A stretch of DNA of 5,237 bases from Zeimonas sp035303885 (lineage in GTDB: Bacteria; Pseudomonadota; Gammaproteobacteria; Burkholderiales; Burkholderiaceae_E), in assembly GCA_035303885.1 (NCBI GenBank), contig DATGRE010000163.1, positions 1-5,237 on the forward strand, read 5' to 3'. The notes under the pieces were generated by a model. It was given only the letters and a program-made list of their open reading frames with translations. It was not told the origin of the DNA and made no database searches. The translations under genes and the position numbers were made by a program. The number at the start of each line of letters is the position of its first letter. The stretch's first letter is position 1. Shown here one piece after another: positions 1 to 5,079 of the stretch.

Positions 1-787
1 GCAACTCGAGCCCGCCCTTGATGCACGCCGCTAGGTTGTGCTTCGCGAACGCCTGGTTCAGGCGCCATAGCGGTCGCTGCAACTCCATCGCCCGCGACCA
101 GTCGCCGCTGCGACAGGCGTCGTAGAGCGCGACGCTCTGCCGCGGCGCGACGCAGGCGGGGCCCGCCATCCAGCCGACGCCGCCGATCAGCATCACGCAG
201 GCCGGGATGTGGGCCGATGCGGCGAAGACCTGCATGCGGCCCTCGACGCGATCCAGGATCGACAGCAGCCGTCCGGTGTTCGACGAAGCGTCCTTGATGT
301 ACCGGATGTTCTCGACGCGGCTGAGCCGCTCGATCACGGGCAGCGACAGGTCCGAGCGCTGGAAGTTCGGGTTCGTGTAGAGCACGACCGGCAGCCCGAC
401 CGCGCGCGCGATCGACTCGAAATACGCCTGGACGCCGTCGTCGGCGACCGGGAAATACGCTTCGAGGATCGCGATGATGCCGTCGCAGCCCATCCGCTCG
501 AAGGCCCTCGCGCGCCGCTGCGCCTCGGCGATCGTCGTCGCCGCCACCCCGGCGAGCACCGGCACGCGCCCCGCGGCCGCCTCGACGACGGTGGCCACCA
601 CGCGGCACTGCTGCTCCCAGTCGAGATAGGCGAATTCGCCGGTCGAGCCGAGCGCGGCCAGTCCGTGCACGCCGGCGCCGATCAGGTCGTCGCACAGGCG
701 GGCGAGGATCTCGCTGCGCACCTGGCCGTCGTCGCCCACCGGCGAGACGAGGTACGGGAACACTCCATGAAAGGCGGGATCGGGCAT
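1..787 (-). CDS. DapA/NAL-superfamily class I aldolase (substrate unknown), 3' end cut by window edge
   Basis: The visible 262 residues form most of a TIM-barrel pyruvate-type aldolase or lyase; the family is usually near 300 residues, so roughly 35-40 C-terminal residues are outside the window. Seen: the GSTGE loop (47-51), Tyr111, Tyr137 in LYTNP, and the Schiff-base lysine Lys165 in YIKDAS. These align without gaps to E. coli DapA Tyr107, Tyr133 and Lys161 as I recall that sequence. Ser48 replaces Thr44. Phe142 stands where DapA has Arg138, which binds the substrate carboxylate, so this is probably not the lysine-pathway dihydrodipicolinate synthase but a paralogue acting on another 2-oxo acid adduct. 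The ATG at 787 is chosen because the family-like N-terminus (HGVFPYLVSP) follows it directly; no clear Shine-Dalgarno precedes it. It is divergent from the hydrolase gene starting at 921. The superfamily assignment is firm, the substrate unknown. Confidence 0.9.
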   Translation of the reverse strand, partial: MPDPAFHGVFPYLVSPVGDDGQVRSEILARLCDDLIGAGVHGLAALGSTGEFAYLDWEQQCRVVATVVEAAAGRVPVLAGVAATTIAEAQRRARAFERMGCDGIIAILEAYFPVADDGVQAYFESIARAVGLPVVLYTNPNFQRSDLSLPVIERLSRVENIRYIKDASSNTGRLLSILDRVEGRMQVFAASAHIPACVMLIGGVGWMAGPACVAPRQSVALYDACRSGDWSRAMELQRPLWRLNQAFAKHNLAACIKGGLEL

Positions 788-820
788 CGGTCGGGCTCGG
801 CAACGGGTTCGGACGCGCTC

Positions 821-891
821 CGATTGTCGCCCTTTCGCCGTGCATGCCGCCGGTGAATCCGCACGCTGCGCACACGCCTGCCCGACAATCG
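821..891. promoter_or_regulatory. Divergent intergenic control region with a 9-bp inverted repeat
   Basis: The 133-bp gap between two divergent start codons (787 and 921) contains CGATTGTCG at 821-829 and its exact reverse complement CGACAATCG at 883-891, with centres 62 bp apart, close to six helical turns. The arms are A+T-richer than their surroundings and sit near either gene. They could be paired operator half-sites for one regulator of both genes, or mirrored -35-like elements (TTGTCG pointing inward on each strand). I could not place convincing -10 boxes at 16-18 bp spacing, so the promoters themselves are not assigned. Confidence 0.35.
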
Positions 892-907
892 AACCCTTCC
901 AAACCCG

Positions 908-914
908 AAAGGAG
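908..914 (+). promoter_or_regulatory. Shine-Dalgarno of the metallo-hydrolase gene
   Basis: AAAGGAG ends 6 nt before the ATG at 921. It settles the start in favour of 921 over the in-frame ATG at 840, which lacks such a site and would place 27 poorly structured residues ahead of the export signal. Confidence 0.8.
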
Positions 915-920
915 TCCCGG

Positions 921-1925
921 ATGGACCGCTCTCGACGCGCCTGGCTGCGGGCGAGTGCCGCACTGGCTGCCGCCGCGCCGCTGCCGTGGCTCGGCGCCTG
1001 CGCCGAATTCGGTCCCGGCGATCTGCCGGGCTCGGTCGCCTATCGCCCGAAGGGCGTACGCGGCGTACGGCTGCACGAGGGCGTCGTGCGCGCCGAATTC
1101 GGCAAGACGGGCGTGACGGCCGTGCGCGACGGCGCCCTGACGATGCCGCTCGCCGACGGCTTCGTCGTCGGCGTGCCGCTCGAGCGGGTGCGCGCGGCGC
1201 TCGAGGACGCCGGACTGCCCGGCGATTCGGTCACGATCCCATTCACCGCCTTCGTCGTCGAACGCCGCGGCCGTCGGATTCTGCTCGACGGCGGAAACGG
1301 CGAATTCGGCGCCCCGGGTACGGGACGACTCGTCGCCCATCTGCGCCAGGCCGGCATCGACCCGGAATCGATCGACGCGGTCCTGGTCACGCATTTCCAC
1401 CCGGACCACGTCAACGGGCTGCGCGGGCGCGACGGCGCCCTCACGTTCCCGAAGGCAACGATCCACGTCCCCGCACCCGAGTGGGACTGGTGGATGGACG
1501 ACGCGCGCCGGCGCGCCGCACCCGCGCCGATGCAAAGCGCCTTCGAGTCCGCCCATCGCGTCTTTGGCCCGATCGCCGCCGACGTACGGCGTTTCACGCC
1601 GGGCGACGACGTCGTCGCGGGCATCGGATCGATCCCCGCCTACGGACACACGCCCGGCCACACAGCCTTCGGCTTCGAGGACGGCGGACATCGCTTCGCC
1701 TATCTCGGCGACCTCACGAACGTCGTCGAACCGTTCCTGCGCCACCCGGACTGGGCGGTTCGCTTCGACATGGACGCGCAGGCCGCGCGACGCAGCCGCC
1801 GGCGCCTGCTCGAGGAGGCCCACGCAGGCAACTGGATCGTCGCCGGTTTCCACTGGCCGGGCTCGGCGATGGGGCGCCTCGCGCGCCGGGACGACGGCTA
1901 CGCCTTCACCGCGCTCGTGCCCTGA
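921..1925 (+). CDS. Exported MBL-fold hydrolase, methyl parathion hydrolase-like, probable Tat lipoprotein
   Basis: This 334-residue protein is a binuclear metal hydrolase of the metallo-beta-lactamase fold. Residues 4-10 (SRRAWLR) match a twin-arginine motif, followed by an Ala/Leu-rich segment and a lipobox-like LGAC with Cys27, so it is probably exported folded and lipid-anchored. Metal ligands are visible: H158-F-H160-P-D162-H163, His247 in GHTPGH, Asp264 in LGD and His311 in GFHWP. Length, domain order and motif spacing match methyl parathion hydrolase and related lactonase- or phosphotriesterase-active enzymes as I remember them, for example the stretch before the HxHxDH motif and the C-terminal H-x-P-x-x-G. 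Such enzymes hydrolyse lactones, esters or organophosphates; the natural substrate cannot be told from sequence. It is transcribed alone, divergently from the aldolase gene, and is followed by a hairpin terminator. Confidence 0.9.
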   Translation: MDRSRRAWLRASAALAAAAPLPWLGACAEFGPGDLPGSVAYRPKGVRGVRLHEGVVRAEFGKTGVTAVRDGALTMPLADGFVVGVPLERVRAALEDAGLPGDSVTIPFTAFVVERRGRRILLDGGNGEFGAPGTGRLVAHLRQAGIDPESIDAVLVTHFHPDHVNGLRGRDGALTFPKATIHVPAPEWDWWMDDARRRAAPAPMQSAFESAHRVFGPIAADVRRFTPGDDVVAGIGSIPAYGHTPGHTAFGFEDGGHRFAYLGDLTNVVEPFLRHPDWAVRFDMDAQAARRSRRRLLEEAHAGNWIVAGFHWPGSAMGRLARRDDGYAFTALVP

Positions 1926-1982
1926 AGCGCCGTCGCGAAGACGCAACGACCATCGGCTCCGCGCGACGTTCGTCCCGTAACC

Positions 1983-2000
1983 GGGGGCGTTCGCCCCCTT
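1983..2000 (+). terminator. Probable intrinsic terminator after the hydrolase gene
   Basis: A perfect 6-bp G/C stem, GGGGGC (1983-1988) with GCCCCC (1993-1998), closes a 4-nt loop (GTTC) and is followed by only a short TTAT. It lies 57 nt after the hydrolase stop codon. The weak T-tract makes termination efficiency uncertain. Confidence 0.5.
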
Positions 2001-2033
2001 ATCCGCCACGAAGCCGCCGCCATCGCGGATAGG
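1998..2033 (+). other. Inverted repeat ahead of the small plus-strand gene
   Basis: TATCCGC (2000-2006) pairs with GCGGATA (2025-2031) across an 18-nt loop; one G-U and one C-G pair extend the stem to nine positions (1998-2006 with 2025-2033). It ends 34 nt before the ATG at 2068 and overlaps the end of the preceding terminator. It may be an operator or a 5'-leader hairpin. No clear promoter boxes were found around it. Confidence 0.25.
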
Positions 2034-2052
2034 CTCGATGCGTGCCCGTGAC

Positions 2053-2058
2053 AGGAGG
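2053..2058 (+). promoter_or_regulatory. Strong Shine-Dalgarno of the small plus-strand gene
   Basis: AGGAGG lies 9 nt before the ATG at 2068, a near-perfect match to the anti-Shine-Dalgarno. It is the main reason to accept the small open frame as a real gene and to prefer 2068 over the in-frame ATG at 2038, which has no such site. Confidence 0.7.
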
Positions 2059-2067
2059 AGACGTCCG

Positions 2068-2376
2068 ATGGACACGATCGAGCTCGACATCGAAGCGCCC
2101 GCCGAACGCGATCCGGAAACGCCGTTGCACGGCGCTTCGTCGCTGGCCATGCTGCACGCGCCGGAGGCAGCGCTCGAAGCGGCACGCCGGCTGTACCGGC
2201 ACAGCCGCTCGGGCGTGCGCTTCTTCTGCGAGAACCGGCGCGTCGTGCCGGTGGATCAGCTCGAGGCGCTGGGCGAGCTCGGCGAGCTCGGCGAGTTCGG
2301 CGAGCTCGCCGAGGACTCGTCGGCCGCGCTCGCGGCGGCCTCGTCGCTGGCGAAATCCGCGCGCAGCACCATGTGA
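2068..2376 (+). CDS. Small hypothetical protein (102 aa) overlapping the 3' end of proB
   Basis: I do not recognise this protein. Support for coding is the AGGAGG site and the near-uniform G/C at third positions in the first 65 codons, which lie outside proB. That part is a soluble, mixed-charge sequence: an acidic start (MDTIELDIEAP), a probable helix (APEAALEAARRLYRHS), then the strand-like VRFFCENRRVVPVDQL. Residues 69-80 are a Gly-Glu-Leu/Phe triplet repeated four times, followed by an Ala/Ser-rich tail to residue 102. There is no signal peptide or membrane segment. The last 121 nt are antisense to proB, so the tail may be under little constraint and residues 1 to about 66 may be the functional core. 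It is separated from the upstream hydrolase by a probable terminator, so it is likely expressed on its own. Confidence 0.6.
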   Translation: MDTIELDIEAPAERDPETPLHGASSLAMLHAPEAALEAARRLYRHSRSGVRFFCENRRVVPVDQLEALGELGELGEFGELAEDSSAALAAASSLAKSARSTM

Positions 2377-3614
2377 TCGCGATGCACCAGCTCGGGTTCC
2401 TCGACGAACCCGAGAATGCGTGCGATCTCCGATGACGGCCTGCGCATGATCAGCCGCGCCTCCGAGCTCGAGTAGCCGGAGAGCCCGCGCGCGATCTCGC
2501 GACCGTCGGGGTCGAGCAGCGCGACCGCCTCGCCGCGCTCGAAGTCGCCGAGCACCTCGACGACGCCGATCGGCAAGAGGCTTCCCCCCTGGCGCAACAG
2601 CGCGCGCGCCGCGCCGGCATCGAGCCGCACGGCGCCGCGCAGCTGCAGATGATCGGCGAGCCATTTCTTGCGTGCGGCCAGCCGCGGCGTCTGCGCCACG
2701 AAGCGCGTGCCGATCGACTCGCCGGCCGCCAGGCGCAGCAGCACGTCGGGCTCTCGCCCCGAGGCGACGATCGTGTGCGCGCCGCCCGCCGATGCGCGGC
2801 GCGCGGCGAGCACCTTCGTGATCATCCCGCCGCGGCCGATCGACGAACCGGCACCGCCCGCCATCGCCTCGAGCGCGGGATCGCCGGCCACCACGCAATC
2901 GAGCAGCCGCGCGTCGGGGTCGCGCCGGGGATCGGCGGTGAACAGTCCGTGCTGGTCGGTGAGGATGACGAGCGCGTCGGCGTCGAGCAGGTTGGCGACG
3001 AGCGCGGCGAGCGTGTCGTTGTCGCCGAACTTGATCTCGTCGGTGACGACGGTGTCGTTCTCGTTGATGATCGGTACGACGCCGAGCTCGAGCAGCGCGA
3101 GCAGCGTCGCGCGGGCGTTCAGGTAGCGCTTGCGGTCGGCGAGATCGTCGTGCGTGAGCAGCACCTGCGCGGTGCGCAGGCCGCAGCCGCGAAACGCGCT
3201 CTCGTAGGCCTGCACGAGCCCCATCTGGCCGACGGCGGCCGCCGCCTGCAGTTCGTGCATCGCCTTCGGGCGCCGCGTCCAGCCGAGCCGCTTCATCCCC
3301 TCGGCGACCGCCCCGGAGCTGACCAGGACGACCTCCTTGCCGAGTGCGCGCAGACGGGCGATCTGCGTCGCCCAGCGCGCGATCGCGGCTTCGTCGAGGC
3401 CGCGCCCTTCGTTGGTGACGAGCGTCGAGCCGACCTTGACGACGAGTCGATGCGCGTCGCGCACGGCGCCCGCATGCGGATCGGCCGGCACGAGTGCGCG
3501 CCCCGGTGCCTTTTGCGGCGTCGCGCGGGCCGCGGGCGTCGCGGCGCGCGGGCCCTGCCGGGGGCGCTTCGCGCGCGCCACACCGCTTCCCGTCTTCGCG
3601 CCTGCGTCAGCCAT
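2256..3614 (-). CDS. proB: Glutamate 5-kinase with N- and C-terminal extensions
   Basis: ProB phosphorylates L-glutamate with ATP to gamma-glutamyl phosphate, the first and usually feedback-controlled step of proline synthesis in the cytoplasm. The 452-residue frame holds the amino-acid kinase domain (about 56-300) with VVKVGSTLV (58-66), SSGAVAEG (99-106), INENDTV (183-189), the LTDQ-GLFTADPR segment (218-230) and GGAGSSIGRGGM (253-264), then a C-terminal PUA domain (about 325-405). Typical ProB is near 370 residues and ends about where HRDHMVL does here (411-417). This copy adds roughly 54 disordered Ala/Arg/Pro-rich N-terminal residues and a 35-residue Ala/Ser/Pro tail. The ATG at 3614 overlaps the obg stop (ATGGCTGA), suggesting translational coupling, with only a weak G-rich site upstream. 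A GTG at residue 51 would remove the N-terminal extension and is a real alternative. proA is not in the window. Confidence 0.95.
   Translation of the reverse strand: MADAGAKTGSGVARAKRPRQGPRAATPAARATPQKAPGRALVPADPHAGAVRDAHRLVVKVGSTLVTNEGRGLDEAAIARWATQIARLRALGKEVVLVSSGAVAEGMKRLGWTRRPKAMHELQAAAAVGQMGLVQAYESAFRGCGLRTAQVLLTHDDLADRKRYLNARATLLALLELGVVPIINENDTVVTDEIKFGDNDTLAALVANLLDADALVILTDQHGLFTADPRRDPDARLLDCVVAGDPALEAMAGGAGSSIGRGGMITKVLAARRASAGGAHTIVASGREPDVLLRLAAGESIGTRFVAQTPRLAARKKWLADHLQLRGAVRLDAGAARALLRQGGSLLPIGVVEVLGDFERGEAVALLDPDGREIARGLSGYSSSEARLIMRRPSSEIARILGFVEEPELVHRDHMVLRADFASDEAAASAADESSASSPNSPSSPSSPSASS
2272..2307. repeat. 9-nt tandem repeat, four copies (GGCGAGCTC)
   Basis: GGCGAGCTC occurs at 2272-2280, 2281-2289 and 2299-2307, with one variant (GGCGAGTTC) at 2290-2298. 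Each unit contains the palindrome GAGCTC or a one-base variant. The unit is a multiple of three, so it is read in frame on both strands: Gly-Glu-Leu/Phe in the small plus-strand gene and a Ser/Pro triplet in the end of proB. Slippage would add or remove three residues from both proteins without a frameshift. Confidence 0.9.
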
Positions 3615-4725
3615 GAATGCCCCGGCCCGGCTCGTCGCCGTCCGCATCGCCGCCTCGGGTGAATCGCACGTCTGGCTCGACACTCTCCTTCGGCCGCATG
3701 GTCTCGAGCCACTCGGCGATCGCCAGGCACAGCGGCTCGCAGCCCTCGCGCGTGAGCGCCGAGATCGCGAACACCCGCTCGACCGGAAGCGCATGGCGGC
3801 CGCGCCCGCGATACCCGGAGACGAACGCATCGATGCGCCGGCTCCGCTCGGCGGGATCGATCATGTCGATCTTGTTCAGCACCAGCCAGCGGGGCTTCTC
3901 GGCGAGCGACGCGTCGTAGCGGCGCAGCTCGCGCACCAGCGCGCGCGCGTCGCGCACGGGATCGGCCTGCGGATCCAGCGGTGCCAGGTCGACGAAATGC
4001 AGCAGGAGCCGCGTGCGCTGCAGATGACGCAGGAACTGGTGTCCGAGCCCCGCGCCGTCGGCCGCCCCCTCGATCAGCCCGGGGATGTCGGCGACGACGA
4101 AGCTGCGCTCGGGCCCGACGCGCACGACGCCGAGGTTCGGATGCAGCGTCGTGAACGGGTAGTCGGCGATCTTCGGCCGTGCGTTGCTCACCGCCGCGAT
4201 GAACGTCGACTTGCCCGCGTTGGGCATGCCGAGCAGGCCGACGTCGGCGAGCACCTTCAGCTCGAGCCGCAGGCGGCGATGCTCGCCCTTCTGTCCGGGG
4301 GTGGACTGGCGCGGCGCCCGGTTCGTGCTCGACTTGAAGCGCAGGTTGCCCCAGCCGCCCTCGCCACCGCGCGCGAGCAGCGCCGTCTGGCCGTCCTCGA
4401 CGAGATCGGCGATCAGCTCGCCGGTGTCCTCGTCGAACACCTGCGTGCCCACCGGCACGCGCAGGCGGATGTCCTCGCCGGCGGCGCCGTACTGATCGGA
4501 ACCGCGTCCGCGCTCGCCGTTGCGCGCGAAGAACTTGCGCTGGTACCGGTAGTCGATGAGCGTGTTGATGTTGCGGTCGGCCACTGCCCAGACGCTGCCG
4601 CCGCGCCCGCCGTCGCCGCCGTCGGGGCCGCCGCGCGGAACGTACTTCTCCCGACGGAACGACACCGCGCCGGCACCGCCGTCGCCGCCGGCCACCTCGA
4701 TGCGCGCTTCGTCGATGAATTTCAT
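3607..4725 (-). CDS. obg: Obg-family ribosome-associated GTPase
   Basis: Obg (also called ObgE or CgtA) is an essential GTPase acting in large-subunit maturation and stress signalling. The 372-residue protein has the glycine-rich Obg fold at residues 1-158 (MKFIDEARIEVAGGDGG, RGGPDGGDGGRGG) and a G domain with G1 GMPNAGKST (166-174), G2 TTLHPNLG (192-199), G3 DIPG (213-216), G4 NKID (284-287) and G5 SAL (322-324). The C-terminal part is short and ends in a Gly/Asp-rich tail, as is variable in the family. The MKFIDEA start is the family N-terminus, so ATG at 4725 is secure. No Shine-Dalgarno is visible in the 15 nt before it, because a hairpin ends only 10 nt upstream. It follows rpmA and overlaps proB by 8 nt. 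Confidence 0.98.
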   Translation of the reverse strand: MKFIDEARIEVAGGDGGAGAVSFRREKYVPRGGPDGGDGGRGGSVWAVADRNINTLIDYRYQRKFFARNGERGRGSDQYGAAGEDIRLRVPVGTQVFDEDTGELIADLVEDGQTALLARGGEGGWGNLRFKSSTNRAPRQSTPGQKGEHRRLRLELKVLADVGLLGMPNAGKSTFIAAVSNARPKIADYPFTTLHPNLGVVRVGPERSFVVADIPGLIEGAADGAGLGHQFLRHLQRTRLLLHFVDLAPLDPQADPVRDARALVRELRRYDASLAEKPRWLVLNKIDMIDPAERSRRIDAFVSGYRGRGRHALPVERVFAISALTREGCEPLCLAIAEWLETMRPKESVEPDVRFTRGGDADGDEPGRGIHG

Positions 4726-4735
4726 GGGCAGGACG

Positions 4736-4762
4736 CGAAAGCCCCGCTTCGCGGGGCTTTCG
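4736..4762 (-). terminator. Strong hairpin terminator or attenuator between rpmA and obg
   Basis: A perfect 12-bp stem (4736-4747 with 4751-4762) closes a 3-nt loop. Its arms have the AAAGCCCCGC / GCGGGGCTTT layout typical of intrinsic terminators, and on the minus-strand transcript the loop reads C(GAA)G. The T-run is only the three bases within the stem. It lies 51 nt after the rpmA stop and ends 10 nt before the obg ATG. It would end most rplU-rpmA transcripts, with obg-proB served by read-through or by a promoter in the 88-nt gap. A second, weaker hairpin (CCGC-GTTC-GCGG) lies nearer rpmA. Confidence 0.75.
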
Positions 4763-4813
4763 GTGGGCGAACCCGGATGAGCCCGCCGCGAACGCGGGGG
4801 CGTCTCGCCTGGA

Positions 4814-5074
4814 TTACTGCAGCGGCTCGACGCTGACCGTGCTGCGGCGCAGCGGTCCCTTCACGCCGAACTTCACGCGCCCGTCGACGAGCGCGAACAG
4901 CGTGTAGTCCTTGCCGACGCCGACGTTCTCGCCCGGATGGAAGCGCGTGCCGCGCTGGCGCACGATGATCGCGCCGGCCCGGACGGACTCGCCGCCATAG
5001 GCCTTCACGCCGAGCATCTTCGGTTGCGAGTCGCGGCCGTTTCGCGTGGAGCCGCCGCCCTTCTTCTGTGCCAT
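4814..5074 (-). CDS. rpmA: 50S ribosomal protein L27
   Basis: L27 belongs to the large ribosomal subunit, with its N-terminal tail reaching toward the peptidyl transferase centre. The 86-residue protein has the usual length and all family landmarks: the basic Gly-rich start MAQKKGGGSTRNGRDS, LGVKAYGGE (21-29), IIVRQRGTRFHPGENVGVGKDYTLFAL in the central barrel and a short C-terminus. The N-terminus begins directly with the mature MA-x-KK form, without the cleaved leader found in Firmicutes. It lies 5 nt after the rplU stop, so the two are co-transcribed and probably coupled. Confidence 0.99.
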   Translation of the reverse strand: MAQKKGGGSTRNGRDSQPKMLGVKAYGGESVRAGAIIVRQRGTRFHPGENVGVGKDYTLFALVDGRVKFGVKGPLRRSTVSVEPLQ

Positions 5075-5079
5075 CTCGT

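Noticed and set aside
209..856. Plus-strand open frame of 215 codons
   Set aside because: It is antisense to the aldolase gene, whose minus-strand product is clearly a family member. The translation is Arg/Asp/His-rich with no recognisable domain, typical of shadow frames in G+C-rich DNA.
840..920. Upstream ATG at 840 as the start of the hydrolase
   Set aside because: It would bury the Tat/lipobox signal behind 27 unrelated residues, whereas AAAGGAG sits correctly before the ATG at 921.
986..2032. Plus-strand Arg-rich open frame of 348 codons in another frame of the hydrolase gene
   Set aside because: The composition is almost entirely Arg/Ala/Pro/Gly, which marks it as a frame shadow of the MBL-fold gene; the end past 1925 adds nothing recognisable.
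2272..2307. The GGCGAGCTC repeats as a CRISPR array or a cluster of regulator sites
   Set aside because: The units abut with no spacers, are only 9 nt long and lie within coding sequence, so a coding microsatellite explains them better.
1999..2898. Minus-strand 299-codon open frame alongside proB
   Set aside because: It is an alternative frame of proB with Arg/Gly-rich translation and no domain. The proB frame explains the region.
3615..3830. Extension of the proB frame upstream to 3830
   Set aside because: This stretch lies wholly inside obg in another frame and gives an Arg/Ser-rich sequence. The ATG overlapping the obg stop is a better start.
3337..4836. Plus-strand open frame of 499 codons antisense to obg and the start of proB
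   Set aside because: The length comes from G+C bias. It runs opposite two securely identified genes, has no ribosome-binding site and shows no recognisable motif.
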